The notes beneath the pieces were generated by a model that was not told where the DNA came from, searched no databases, and saw nothing but the letters and a program-made list of their open reading frames with translations. Shown here piece after piece: positions 1 through 9,601 of a stretch of 64,000 nt of DNA. The translations under genes were made by a program, and so were the position numbers. Position 1 is the stretch's first letter, and every line of letters begins with the position of its first letter. Source of the stretch: G963923945 sp965199175 (GTDB lineage: Bacteria; Pseudomonadota; Alphaproteobacteria; G963923945); NCBI GenBank assembly GCA_965199175.1, contig OZ240684.1, positions 992,001-1,056,000 on the forward strand. The letters are read 5' to 3'.

Positions 1-713
1 CCTGGTTTGAGCTGTTCCCTGATCATTGGCAAGAGACGACGGTAACATTCCAGGCCATCCACGCCACCAGCCAGGGCACGCCGGGGCTCGTAAGATGCCA
101 CTTCCGGCATCAATCCATCAATTTCACCATCGGGAATATACGGCGGATTGGCCAAAATAACATCAAAAAAACCCTTACATGCACTCATCCAATCACCGGC
201 AATCCATTCTGTTCGCTCCGCCAAACCAAGAAGAGCTGCATTACGACGAGCCAACCGGCACAAAGCAGGATCAATATCGATGCCAAAGCCAACCGCCGAT
301 TCGACTGCATGCAAAACCGAGAGCAAAAGGCATCCTGTCCCCACACCCAGATCCAGGACCCGTTTTTCTCCCTTGTCATGGGACGATAAATGTGCCACCG
401 CAGCTGCAACCAAACATTCGCTATCAGGGCGCGGCTCAAGAGCATCGGGTGATACCTGAAACTCCAAAGACCAAAATTCCCGCCGTCCCAGAATATGGCC
501 AATAGAGCGACGATGGCATCGCTGCCGGACCCAGTCCCAAAAATGATTCTGATGCTCCGTGCGCACGCTCTGTTGGGGATGACGGATCAAGTCAAGCGGG
601 CTTTGATCCAGAACAGCAGCCAACAATATCCGCGCCTCATGGCGCGGATCATCAACTCCTGCTGCATCCAGATCCGGGGCTGCTTGCATCATAAGGGTAG
701 AAACAGAGGTCAT
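1..713 (-). CDS. prmC: Peptide chain release factor N5-glutamine methyltransferase PrmC (C-terminus cut by window edge)
   Basis: Methylates the glutamine of the GGQ motif of release factors, using S-adenosylmethionine. The reverse strand from ATG 713 gives an open frame to the window edge: a helical N-terminal domain, then the SAM-binding motif VLDLGVGTGCLLLS and the substrate-binding motif NPPYIPDGE, both typical of PrmC. About 237 residues are present and the last stretch lies outside the window. It is downstream of prfA, which encodes its substrate RF1. Its ATG overlaps the stop of a 45-codon ORF (ATGA), which suggests translational coupling. Confidence 0.93.
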   Translation of the reverse strand, partial: MTSVSTLMMQAAPDLDAAGVDDPRHEARILLAAVLDQSPLDLIRHPQQSVRTEHQNHFWDWVRQRCHRRSIGHILGRREFWSLEFQVSPDALEPRPDSECLVAAAVAHLSSHDKGEKRVLDLGVGTGCLLLSVLHAVESAVGFGIDIDPALCRLARRNAALLGLAERTEWIAGDWMSACKGFFDVILANPPYIPDGEIDGLMPEVASYEPRRALAGGVDGLECYRRLLPMIREQLKP

Positions 714-847
714 TGTATCAAGGATGGGATCCATCCCCCGGACATACCCAATGATGAGCCGGCCGGCCTGTATAACAAGAAAAGAGTGAACGCTCCAACG
801 TGATCACCCGAAGCTCCCCCAGCCCTGGCCTTATGGGAATATATCAT
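710..847 (-). CDS. Possible 45-residue coupling ORF between prfA and prmC
   Basis: An open frame of 45 codons fills the prfA-prmC gap. Its ATG (847-845) overlaps the prfA stop as ATGA, and its TGA (712-710) overlaps the prmC ATG in the same way. The peptide starts MIYSHKARAGG and ends WIPSLIQ; I recognise no domain. It may be a real small protein, or only a device that carries ribosomes from prfA to prmC. It could also be chance, because ATGA overlaps are short. Confidence 0.3.
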   Translation of the reverse strand: MIYSHKARAGGASGDHVGAFTLFLLYRPAGSSLGMSGGWIPSLIQ

Positions 848-1923
848 GATTGTGAATCAGCCAAACGTCTGGATTGATCGGCAACACAGAGAGCTTCAAT
901 GACTTCATCCAAACCATCCCCGGATAAAATCGCTTCCAGCTTATGCAGTGTCAAACCGATACGGTGGTCGGTGACTCTCCCTTGAGGAAAATTATACGTC
1001 CGGATACGTTCAGAACGGTCCCCTGAGCCAATCTGGCTTTTACGGGTCGCGGCCCGTTCATCTGCTGCTGCTTGTCGTTCGGCTTCATAGAGCCGGGAGC
1101 GCAAGACCTTCATGGCTTTGGCTTTATTTTTATGCTGAGATTTTTCATCCTGACACTGAACAACAAGACCCGAAGGATTATGCGTGATACGTACCGCACT
1201 ATCGGTTGTGTTTACCGACTGACCGCCGGGGCCACTTGCCCGGTAAACATCAATACGTAAGTCTTTTTCATCAATGGTGACATCAACCTCACCTGCTTCG
1301 GGTAAAACCGCCACAGTTGCCGCCGAAGTATGAATGCGACCACCCGATTCAGTTTCCGGGACCCGCTGCACCCGATGAGTCCCGGATTCAAATTTAAGAC
1401 GGGCAAAAACATCGCGGCCGGAAATTGAGGCAATCGCCTCCTTACAGCCACCAATTCCGGTTTCATTCAACGCAACGACATCAACCCGCCATTGATGATT
1501 TTCGGCATAACGAAGATACATCCGAAACAATGTTGCGGCGAATAATGCTGCTTCCTCACCACCGGTTCCAGCCCGAACCTCAATAATTGCATCACGGGCA
1601 TCTGCTTCATCTTTGGGGAGCAAAGCCAGATGAATCTGTTTTTCCAATTCAAAAACAGAACTCTTAAGATCTGCATGTTCATCGGTCGCCAAAGCATACA
1701 TTTCCGGATCCGTTTTGGAATCAGCCAACAAGGATTCGATATCCTGAAGATCATCACGTGCCTTGAGCAAACGGGTAATCTGCCCGGCAACCGGAGAAAT
1801 ATCAGCATATTCCTTCGATAATTTAGCATAAGATTCGGCGTCACTGCCTGCCCCATCAGCCATTTTCTGGGTCAAATTTTGATAGCGTTCAAGCACTGCC
1901 TGATATTTGGACTCAAGAGCCAC
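844..1923 (-). CDS. prfA: Peptide chain release factor 1 (RF1)
   Basis: Class I release factor that reads UAA and UAG and triggers peptide release on the ribosome. It has 359 residues, the usual length. The catalytic motif GPGGQSVNTTDSAVRI is intact, with the GGQ glutamine that PrmC methylates. The stop-codon recognition segment reads RVPETESGGRIHTSA, so the PxT tripeptide is PET. The start is GTG at 1923; the nearest ATG upstream is out of frame, and an AAGGAT element lies about 10 nt upstream of the GTG. It sits between the HemA-like gene and prmC, all on minus. Confidence 0.96.
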   Translation of the reverse strand: MALESKYQAVLERYQNLTQKMADGAGSDAESYAKLSKEYADISPVAGQITRLLKARDDLQDIESLLADSKTDPEMYALATDEHADLKSSVFELEKQIHLALLPKDEADARDAIIEVRAGTGGEEAALFAATLFRMYLRYAENHQWRVDVVALNETGIGGCKEAIASISGRDVFARLKFESGTHRVQRVPETESGGRIHTSAATVAVLPEAGEVDVTIDEKDLRIDVYRASGPGGQSVNTTDSAVRITHNPSGLVVQCQDEKSQHKNKAKAMKVLRSRLYEAERQAAADERAATRKSQIGSGDRSERIRTYNFPQGRVTDHRIGLTLHKLEAILSGDGLDEVIEALCVADQSRRLADSQS

Positions 1924-1962
1924 TGGTGCATTTATCCTTAAAAATTTTGCTGACTGTCATCA

Positions 1963-3195
1963 TCAATCGTCATCGTTTAATTTCATCATTTTTCCCAAAT
2001 GATCGATAAAATTTCGCCGCATGGCTGCATCCGGGAGAGCATTCAGATGGTTGGTCAGAAACGCTATCAATTCATCGGAAAAAGAACCTGCCCCCTCACC
2101 GGGAAAACAATCGGTAACCCAGCACCGAATCTCCGATGGCAACCGGACCGCAGAGCGGGAATCACCCACACCGATATACTGCTGTAGCCCTTCCTCAATG
2201 ATCGACCAGGCCACTGCAATATCATCGCTGATGCTGTTCCGGCCCTCCATCACCACCTGTTCAAGGTCATTGAGATCGTAAAGAAACACCCCATCAAGAT
2301 CAGCCACCATAGGATCAACCACCCCCGGAATGGTCGCGTCAATCAAAAAAATTGGCCTGTTCTTACGCTGCTTTAAAACCTGCCGCATCATGTTTTGAGT
2401 GACTGAGAAAGGAGGATTCACCGGAGCGCAAACCACAACATCAGCCTTGATGAGAAAAGAGTAAATACCGCCGGGTAATTGATCGCTTCCCGCCTGCTTT
2501 ACAGATTCATTGACAGATTCAAAAGAGTCTCCGGCCACACCAAGACTCATAAAACGCTTAAAACCCGATTGGTGTAACCGGTTGGCAATGACAATTCCAC
2601 CTTCATGATTGCCCCAGACCAACAAAGTACTGGTTGAAAGATCACCAAAGATATCTTTAGCAATCCGGGCTGCCGCCCCAGCCATACTCACTGGCTTGGA
2701 AGAAAATTCAGTAACTGAGTGTACTTTTTCAGCGACTCGAATTGCCGATTCAATAACCTCAGCCAATCCATGGCTAACCATCCCTTGTTGGCGGCTCAAA
2801 GCCAAACCAATCTGCAGCTTTTCCCAGGCCTGGGAACCACCGGGAATAAGATCATCCAGACAAGCAGCAACTATAAATAAATGACGCAAAGCCTCAACCC
2901 CGGTCAGTAAAAACACCTGATCGGCAAGATCTTCTTCAGGAACAGCCATCACCTCAGCCAATGTAGATTGTACGGCCCCTCGGAAAGATTGGACAGCCGC
3001 ATGACCGATATATTCAAGACGTTCATCGGTTGAGAGCAAAACAGCGTCATCAACCCCTTGCTGACGGATACGCATCAGTAAATCGATATCGCGCCCCGCC
3101 AAAGCAGCGATTTTCTCACGTATAGGCAAGGCACTAACGGTCGGGCTGATACCAACAGCAACCAGATTGCCAACAGCATCCGCCAGCGGCGGCAT
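1963..3195 (-). CDS. Glutamyl-tRNA reductase (HemA) homologue with degenerate active site
   Basis: At 410 residues it has the full length of glutamyl-tRNA reductase and can be aligned by eye along its whole length. The N-terminal LVAVGISPT/LPIREKI block, the helical GVEALRHLF...IESAIRVAEKVHS block and the Rossmann part ending FLYDLNDLEQV are all present. The catalytic cysteine of the family motif STCNR is missing: the sequence reads STDER (Asp57). The GEPQI motif reads GGSQA, and the nucleotide-binding GAGE region reads GNHEGG. It is therefore unlikely to reduce Glu-tRNA by the known cysteine mechanism. It begins 6 bp after hisS. Many alphaproteobacteria make aminolevulinate from glycine and succinyl-CoA instead, so this paralogue may have another role, such as binding tRNA or haem (inference). 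No frameshift is present. Confidence 0.8.
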   Translation of the reverse strand: MPPLADAVGNLVAVGISPTVSALPIREKIAALAGRDIDLLMRIRQQGVDDAVLLSTDERLEYIGHAAVQSFRGAVQSTLAEVMAVPEEDLADQVFLLTGVEALRHLFIVAACLDDLIPGGSQAWEKLQIGLALSRQQGMVSHGLAEVIESAIRVAEKVHSVTEFSSKPVSMAGAAARIAKDIFGDLSTSTLLVWGNHEGGIVIANRLHQSGFKRFMSLGVAGDSFESVNESVKQAGSDQLPGGIYSFLIKADVVVCAPVNPPFSVTQNMMRQVLKQRKNRPIFLIDATIPGVVDPMVADLDGVFLYDLNDLEQVVMEGRNSISDDIAVAWSIIEEGLQQYIGVGDSRSAVRLPSEIRCWVTDCFPGEGAGSFSDELIAFLTNHLNALPDAAMRRNFIDHLGKMMKLNDDD

Positions 3196-3201
3196 CGGAT
3201 T

Positions 3202-4455
3202 CTAATCCATCCGCCTGGGAGAACCGGGCCGAAAATAGTTGGGTAACGCGTCAAAAGTCACCTGGGCCTGCTCTCCGTTTTCAAGATTACGTACTGTTGC
3301 CGCCCCTCGATTCACTTCCTCATCGCCAATCAAAACAGCGGCTTGTGCACCAATTTTATCGGCCCGGGACAGACGTTTTTTGAGGGTACCGCTAAAACTC
3401 ATCTCCACCACAACATCCCCGGAGCGCAAAGACTCAGCAATCTTCATCGCCAAAGGCTGATTATGATCACCAACCGGCACAACAGCAACCGGATGATCCA
3501 TCACTGAGGGTGTTTCAATCAAAGCACTCAGACGTTCAATCCCGGCCGCCCAACCAATACCAGGAGTGCGCACACCACCAAGCGTTTCAACCAAACCATC
3601 ATAACGCCCGCCTGCCAAAACGGCATTTTGAGATCCCAAATCATCACTGATAAATTCAAAGGCAGTGTGACAATAATAGTCAAGGCCACGCACCAAAAAA
3701 GGATCATGGACAACATCAATATCCAGAGCCGCCAGACCCTTTCTCACTTCAGAAAAAAATGCAGCTGATGAATCATTGAGCCAATCACTCAAAAGCGGCG
3801 CATCAGCAACCACAGCCCGGTCCCCGGAATCCTTTGAATCAAGAATCCGCAATGGATTATGCTGAAGCCGCTCACGACTTTCAGCAGACAATTCCTCTCG
3901 CCGCTTTTCAAAATAATCAACCAAAGCCCGGCGATAAGCAGCACGGCTTTCAGCATCACCCAGGCTATTTAACCGTATAGTCAAACGATCAGCCAAACCC
4001 AGATTGTCAAGAATACGCTTACCCAAAGCGATCGTTTCGACATCAGCCAAAGGATTGGAAACACCCAAAAATTCGACCCCGCATTGGTGAAATTGACGCA
4101 AGCGACCCCGTTGAGGACGTTCATAACGAAACATGGGTCCACGGTAAAAAAATTTACATGGTGGAGTCATCCCATTGGAGATAAAGGCGCGTGCAACCCC
4201 GGCTGTTCCTTCTGGTCGCAAGCTCAGTTCATTGCCGCCACGATCCGTGAAAAGATACATTTCCTTGGTCACAACATCGGTCTGAACACCAAGGGTACGC
4301 GCAAAAACAGACGCAAATTCAAAAATCGGTGTTGCAATTTCACCGTAACCGTAAAGGGCCGCATGACGCTGCGCTACGTCAGCAATATGACGAAAAAGGC
4401 GGCACTGCTCAGGAAGGGCATCACTGGTGCCACGTACAGATCGAACAGAAGACAC
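3202..4455 (-). CDS. hisS: Histidyl-tRNA synthetase
   Basis: Charges tRNA-His. The 417-residue class II synthetase shows motif 2 (FRYERPQRGRLRQFHQCG), the histidine-specific motif RGLDYYCHTAFEF, and a C-terminal anticodon-binding domain around VAVVPVGD and DKIGAQAAVLIG. The start is GTG at 4455, giving MSSVRSVRGTSD, which fits the conserved start of the family. It is the first gene of the hisS, HemA-like, prfA, prmC run. Confidence 0.96.
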   Translation of the reverse strand: MSSVRSVRGTSDALPEQCRLFRHIADVAQRHAALYGYGEIATPIFEFASVFARTLGVQTDVVTKEMYLFTDRGGNELSLRPEGTAGVARAFISNGMTPPCKFFYRGPMFRYERPQRGRLRQFHQCGVEFLGVSNPLADVETIALGKRILDNLGLADRLTIRLNSLGDAESRAAYRRALVDYFEKRREELSAESRERLQHNPLRILDSKDSGDRAVVADAPLLSDWLNDSSAAFFSEVRKGLAALDIDVVHDPFLVRGLDYYCHTAFEFISDDLGSQNAVLAGGRYDGLVETLGGVRTPGIGWAAGIERLSALIETPSVMDHPVAVVPVGDHNQPLAMKIAESLRSGDVVVEMSFSGTLKKRLSRADKIGAQAAVLIGDEEVNRGAATVRNLENGEQAQVTFDALPNYFRPGSPRRMD

Positions 4456-4612
4456 AGAACGATTCTCAATGAAATGCTCAAAAAAATACCCAAAAACACC
4501 ATGTCAAAGAGGCAGTATCCTGCCTGGTCAGCCGCTCCGTCCGCATCCTACATCGCATCAAAAGATAACAACAGAGCACCCCAATAGAGCATCTTCCCAT
4601 GAGGTTGATTCC

Positions 4613-5788
4613 CTAAGAGGCCAGCTTACGCTCCTTCAATGGGTCAGATGAAACCGGTTTGGCAGGGGATAATATGTCAGAAGAGGACGTTTTTTGTCCT
4701 GCTTCAATCTCAGCAGCTTTTTTCTCCACTAAATCGACCAGATGATCAACCAAATCACCTTCACGCAAAATATGATGCTTTTCTCCATTGAGATAAACCT
4801 GATGACCACCCCCACCACCTGTAAAACCGATATCCGTTTCCCGGGCTTCACCGGGGCCATTCACCACACAACCAATCACCGAAAGAGTCATCGGTGTGCT
4901 GATATGAGCCAAACGCTCCTCCAGCTGCCGGACCGTTGGCACAACCTGAAATTCCTGGCGGGCGCAAGACGGACACGCAATGACATTAACTCCCCGATGC
5001 CGCAGATTGAGTGCTTTTAACATTTCAAAACCGACTTTGACTTCCTCAACCGGATCTGCCGACAGAGAAACCCGGATGGTGTCGCCAATTCCTGCCCACA
5101 GCAAAGATCCCATACCGATCGATGACTTGACGGTCCCTGACATGAGTCCACCTGCCTCAGTCACACCCAAATGTAATGGGTAGTCGCACGCATCAGCAAT
5201 TCCGTAATAGGCCGCTACAGCCAGAAAAACATCCGAAGCCTTACAACTGATTTTGAAGTTGAAAAAATCGTTCTCTTCTAAAATACGAATATGATTGAGG
5301 GCTGATTCAACCATCGCATCCGGGCATGGTTCACCATACTTTTCCAGAAGATCTCGTTCTAAACTGCCTGCATTGACACCAATACGCATTGAACATCCGT
5401 GATCCCGGGCTGCCTTAACCACCTCACGTACCCGCTCTGGCTTACCGATATTACCCGGATTGATCCGCAAGCAAGCCGCACCTGCCTGAGCAGCTTCAAT
5501 TCCACGCTTATAATGAAAATGGATATCGGCGACAATCGGGACACCCACTTCAGGTATAATCTCGGCCAGGGCACGGCTTGACTCTTCATCAGGACAAGAT
5601 ACCCGGACAATATCAACTCCGGCATGTTCCAATTGGTGAATTTGAGTGATTGTCGCCTTGACATCACGTGTGAGTGTGTTGGTCATGGATTGCACACTGA
5701 TCGGTGCATCACCACCAACTGTGACTGATCCAACCTGTATTTCCCGGCTCTTTCGCCGTTGAATATCTCTCCAGGGACGTATGCTCAT
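4613..5788 (-). CDS. ispG: 4-hydroxy-3-methylbut-2-enyl diphosphate synthase (IspG/GcpE)
   Basis: Iron-sulfur enzyme of the MEP isoprenoid pathway that converts methylerythritol cyclodiphosphate to HMBPP. The TIM-barrel N-terminus carries VQSMTNTLTRDV. The C-terminal 4Fe-4S domain has CPSCAR and GCVVNGPGEA, supplying the three cluster cysteines. A 12-codon upstream extension is open, but ATG 5788 (MSIRPWRDIQRR) follows a CGGAGTG ribosome-binding site at 5 nt, so I use it. The lysine/serine-rich tail looks disordered. It is directly downstream of rodZ, a common arrangement. Confidence 0.95.
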   Translation of the reverse strand: MSIRPWRDIQRRKSREIQVGSVTVGGDAPISVQSMTNTLTRDVKATITQIHQLEHAGVDIVRVSCPDEESSRALAEIIPEVGVPIVADIHFHYKRGIEAAQAGAACLRINPGNIGKPERVREVVKAARDHGCSMRIGVNAGSLERDLLEKYGEPCPDAMVESALNHIRILEENDFFNFKISCKASDVFLAVAAYYGIADACDYPLHLGVTEAGGLMSGTVKSSIGMGSLLWAGIGDTIRVSLSADPVEEVKVGFEMLKALNLRHRGVNVIACPSCARQEFQVVPTVRQLEERLAHISTPMTLSVIGCVVNGPGEARETDIGFTGGGGGHQVYLNGEKHHILREGDLVDHLVDLVEKKAAEIEAGQKTSSSDILSPAKPVSSDPLKERKLAS

Positions 5789-5887
5789 AGTCGCACTCCG
5801 ATTCACTCTATGCTGCCAGCACAAGCAAAGGGGGGATCACCCTCAAAATAGCGGCAAAAGAACAATTCTTCTGATAAAAAGCCATCA

Positions 5888-7186
5888 TCACGGGAACGGG
5901 ACCGCCTCCTGGTGTTCGTCTCCATCAGAAACCGCTACCACTCCAGGATAAAGAAGGTCTTCTGGTTCAAGCAGAACATCACGACGTACTGCGCCTTCCG
6001 GTCCGATAGGTGGAGCAGAATTTCCATCGACCAGGATACGAATGCCACCAGCATTACCGGTGGTGAGGCTGAGACCCGGCCGGTCCGGAACCCGGAAGCG
6101 TTCCCCGGGAAGCAAAACACGCGTCAACAGTAAGGTTCCATCAGGGTCGCGAATCTGCACCCAGCTATCCTGGGTTGCTTCAATGACGATCCGGACATCG
6201 GCGTCCAGTTCACCATAAATTTTAGGCTCCTCTTCAATCCGGTCCGCATCAGTAGACATATTACGACCAGGATCAGTTGCTGTGATATCAAGAGAGGATC
6301 GCGGCATGAAACGCCCCTGGCTACTGTTCCAATAAAGGTCAGATCCCTCCGGCAAAATCAAACCTTGCGGGCCAACACCCTGAAGATCATTTTCCTCCGT
6401 TGTCCGGTCTTCTGTCGCGTTGTGCCCACCGGGTATTCCATCATCCAGAGAGCTGGAAAGACCGGGCCTGGAACCAATATCCTGATCCGGCATGGTTTCC
6501 AAAACCTCAGGACCAGCTTGGTCAGGAACCGTCGTAAAGATATTCTGATTTTCCGACCCGACTTCATCTCTGTCCGGAAGATCATTGTTCTTAAGCGTGG
6601 TTTCCATTTGCACCACAGCATCAGGAGAAACCTCCGATGGCTGAGAGTCGCTGAACGGTGGCACGGGAATTATTGATTGATCAAATTTAGAAAATTGGTT
6701 TTGCCAAAAATCCGGCCACTGATCCCAGCTCATGTAAAGAGTAGCAGCGACTAAAAGGGAAACAACAGCCACCGCAACCGGCGGTGTTTGGGATTTGGCT
6801 TCGGGTTCGGGAAAATGCAGATCAGTCGGGCGGTTGTAATTTGCGGTCTCGGCACGAAAGTCACGAACAATCTGATCATGGTCCAGACCCAGATATTCAG
6901 CATAAGAACGCACAAAACCCAGACCATAAGCCGATCCGGGCAAGTCGGAATATCGTTCCTCCTCAATTGCCTGAATATAGACAAGACGAATTTTAAGCGC
7001 AGAGACAACTTGTTTAAGAGAACGCTTGCTATCAAGACGAGCCTCCCGTAAACGGCTACCGACTCCTGTGTGATCCGGCGCATCATTGAGCATCGAACTC
7101 TGCAGAGGTTCAGATACCTCCTCTGGACACTCCGGCTTATCCCCCCGATCAGGAATCGATATCTTGAGTTTTTCTTTCGCCATCAT
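5888..7186 (-). CDS. rodZ: RodZ-like cell-shape protein (HTH, membrane segment, DUF4115)
   Basis: The N-terminal cytoplasmic helix-turn-helix domain (VGSRLREARLDSKRSLKQV...YVQ-type pattern ending EYLGLDHDQIV) is of the RodZ/HTH_25 type. One transmembrane segment follows (VAVAVVSLLVAATLYM). A long acidic linker leads to a C-terminal periplasmic domain with VIEATQDSWVQIRDPDGT, typical of DUF4115. RodZ links MreB to the elongasome. The start MMAKEKLKISI (ATG 7186 or 7183) is preferred over an upstream extension. The linker is longer and more acidic than I would expect. ispG follows downstream. Confidence 0.85.
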   Translation of the reverse strand: MMAKEKLKISIPDRGDKPECPEEVSEPLQSSMLNDAPDHTGVGSRLREARLDSKRSLKQVVSALKIRLVYIQAIEEERYSDLPGSAYGLGFVRSYAEYLGLDHDQIVRDFRAETANYNRPTDLHFPEPEAKSQTPPVAVAVVSLLVAATLYMSWDQWPDFWQNQFSKFDQSIIPVPPFSDSQPSEVSPDAVVQMETTLKNNDLPDRDEVGSENQNIFTTVPDQAGPEVLETMPDQDIGSRPGLSSSLDDGIPGGHNATEDRTTEENDLQGVGPQGLILPEGSDLYWNSSQGRFMPRSSLDITATDPGRNMSTDADRIEEEPKIYGELDADVRIVIEATQDSWVQIRDPDGTLLLTRVLLPGERFRVPDRPGLSLTTGNAGGIRILVDGNSAPPIGPEGAVRRDVLLEPEDLLYPGVVAVSDGDEHQEAVPFP

Positions 7187-7751
7187 TATGGATCCACAAT
7201 CAGCCTGTTTCAGAAAACAGAGACCCGACAACCACTGGCTCAAAAAGATTCAGGGCCATTCCGGAAACGATCAGCATACCACCAGGAAAATAAATAAGAT
7301 TCATCAGGCAATAAACAGAATGCATATGTATCACGAAATGAACGCGAATGCATAAATACCAATCACAGGCTTTTCGCTTTTCTTATATTTCTCACATATT
7401 GCCCCTGGAAACAATGTTATTCAATACAGTTGCTTAAAGAATAAACTTGAGAAAGATCATTCATCATCATCTCATGATCACCGCTGATTATGCCCTCACA
7501 CTTCATCGCAAACACATCACTCTATCAATGGTGTTTCAACGTCATAAAAATGTATCAAAATATACATATTGATCCTCAATATGGATGCTTTCATAAAAGA
7601 GGATATGCCCCCGACAAGACAAGAATCCGATCATTGTCAAAGATTGCGCAAAAAGCTCTCAGATCATCAATGGCTGTAAAAACCTTTTTCCACCATCATC
7701 CCTTCAATTTTCTCTCATAGCAAGTAAACTCATAAAGCCAATCACCTTTCA
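7187..7751. other. Intergenic region between divergent rodZ and lepA
   Basis: Roughly 560 bp, A+T-rich, with no convincing gene. Its open frames are short and lack ribosome-binding sites. It should hold the promoters of rodZ-ispG (minus) and lepA (plus). I see no recognisable operator, riboswitch or RNA gene. Confidence 0.6.
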
Positions 7752-9554
7752 GTGCGTTCTCTCTCCCATATCCGCAATTTCGCCATTATCGCCCATATTG
7801 ATCATGGCAAATCCACCTTAGCTGACCGGTTGATTCAGTGTACCGGCGGTTTGAGTGACCGGGAATTACGGGAACAAGTACTGGATAGTATGGATATTGA
7901 GCGTGAGCGCGGCATCACCATCAAAGCCCAGACAGCCCGCCTTACCTATACATCCCGCAACAAGGAGACATACACCCTTAATCTGATGGATACACCAGGC
8001 CATGCAGATTTCACCTATGAGGTGAGCCGGTCTCTTAATGCTTGTGAAGGGTCGCTGCTGATTGTCGATGCCAGCCAGGGTGTGGAAGCACAAACCTTAG
8101 CCAATGTCTATCAGGCGATCGAAGCGGATCACGAAATCATCCCGATACTGAACAAAATTGACCTGTCATCCGCCGAGCCAGAACGTATCAAAGCACAAAT
8201 CAATGAAACGATCGGGATCGATACCTCTGACGCTTTGCTGGTTTCTGCCAAAACAGGCCAGGGAATCGAAGAGGTTCTTGAAGCCCTGATCCACCGTCTG
8301 CCTCCACCACAGGGAGATCCTGATTCGCCCTTGCAAGCCTTACTGGTCGATTCATGGTATGATACATATTTAGGGGTTGTTATTCTTTTGCGAATCATGG
8401 ATGGACGCCTCAAAAAAGGCGATCATATTCGCATGATGGCAACCAATGGTTCTTACCAAATCGACCGGATTGGTATTTTCTCACCCAAACCACAGGAACA
8501 ATCCGTTCTCGAAGCCGGTGAAATTGGTTTTATCACCGGCAATATCAAACATGTCGCCGATTGCAAAATCGGCGATACCCTGACCCTGGAAAAAAAACCC
8601 TGCCAGGTCGCTTTACCGGGCTTCAAACCAATCCAGCCGGTCATTTTTTGTGGATTATTCCCGATTGATGCTGATGATTTTGATTCCCTTAAAGAGAATT
8701 TGGCCAAACTTCGCCTCAATGACGCCAGCTTCGTGTTTGAGATGGAGACCAGTGCTGCCCTGGGTTTTGGATTCCGCTGTGGCTTTTTGGGTCTTCTCCA
8801 TTTAGAGATTATTCAAGAGCGGCTGAAACGTGAATTTAAACTTGATCTCATCACCACTGCCCCGAGCGTTATCTACCAATACAGCCTCACCGATGGTAAA
8901 ACATTGGCGGTCCATAATCCTGCCGATACCCCGGATCCTGCAAAAATAACTGAGATTTCTGAACCTTGGATTCGCGCCACCATCCTGGCCCCGGACATCT
9001 ATCTTGGCCCCATTCTTCAGCTTTGTGCCGAGCGGCGTGGCCAGCAAATCGATCTTACATATGTCGGCGAAAGAGCCATGGCTGTGTACCGGCTTCCCTT
9101 AAATGAAGTGGTCTTTGATTTTTATGACCGGCTGAAGTCAGTCTCCCGTGGTTATGCCAGTTTCGATTATGAACTGGATCAGTATCAAGTCGGTGATTTG
9201 GTCAAAGTGAGCCTGTTGATCAATGGAGAAACAGTCGATGCATTATCTTTCATTTGCCATAAAGAACGAGCCGAATCGCGCGGGCGGCGGCTATGCGAGC
9301 GTTTGAAGGATTTAATTCCTCGTCAGCTCTTCAAAGTCCCCATCCAGGCCGCCATCGGCGGTAAAGTCATCGCCCGCGAAACTCTGGGTGCTTTGCGCAA
9401 AGACGTCACAGCAAAATGCTACGGTGGCGATATCACCCGCAAACGTAAATTACTGGAAAAACAAAAAGCCGGGAAAAAACGCCTGCGCCAATTTGGTAAA
9501 GTCGAAATTCCACAATCAGCATTCATTGAGGCCCTACGTTCAGGAGATAGCTAA
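7752..9554 (+). CDS. lepA: Elongation factor 4 (LepA)
   Basis: Ribosome-associated GTPase acting in back-translocation and initiation quality. It has 600 residues, the normal length. The G1 motif is AHIDHGKSTLADRL, followed by RERGITIKAQ (switch I region), DTPGHADF (G3) and NKIDL (G4). The C-terminal LepA-specific domain carries GGDITRKRKLLEKQKAGKK. The start is GTG at 7752, giving MRSLSHIRNFAIIAHIDHG, as in other LepA proteins. Confidence 0.97.
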   Translation: MRSLSHIRNFAIIAHIDHGKSTLADRLIQCTGGLSDRELREQVLDSMDIERERGITIKAQTARLTYTSRNKETYTLNLMDTPGHADFTYEVSRSLNACEGSLLIVDASQGVEAQTLANVYQAIEADHEIIPILNKIDLSSAEPERIKAQINETIGIDTSDALLVSAKTGQGIEEVLEALIHRLPPPQGDPDSPLQALLVDSWYDTYLGVVILLRIMDGRLKKGDHIRMMATNGSYQIDRIGIFSPKPQEQSVLEAGEIGFITGNIKHVADCKIGDTLTLEKKPCQVALPGFKPIQPVIFCGLFPIDADDFDSLKENLAKLRLNDASFVFEMETSAALGFGFRCGFLGLLHLEIIQERLKREFKLDLITTAPSVIYQYSLTDGKTLAVHNPADTPDPAKITEISEPWIRATILAPDIYLGPILQLCAERRGQQIDLTYVGERAMAVYRLPLNEVVFDFYDRLKSVSRGYASFDYELDQYQVGDLVKVSLLINGETVDALSFICHKERAESRGRRLCERLKDLIPRQLFKVPIQAAIGGKVIARETLGALRKDVTAKCYGGDITRKRKLLEKQKAGKKRLRQFGKVEIPQSAFIEALRSGDS

Positions 9555-9601
9555 ACCCATCACCAGCATCCATGATACAGGACCCGGCAATCATCAAGAT
9601 A

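Noticed and set aside
844..1923. Unusual PET tripeptide in RF1
   Set aside because: The PxT pattern is kept, and I recall PET in other alphaproteobacterial RF1 proteins, so it is not evidence of altered stop-codon reading.
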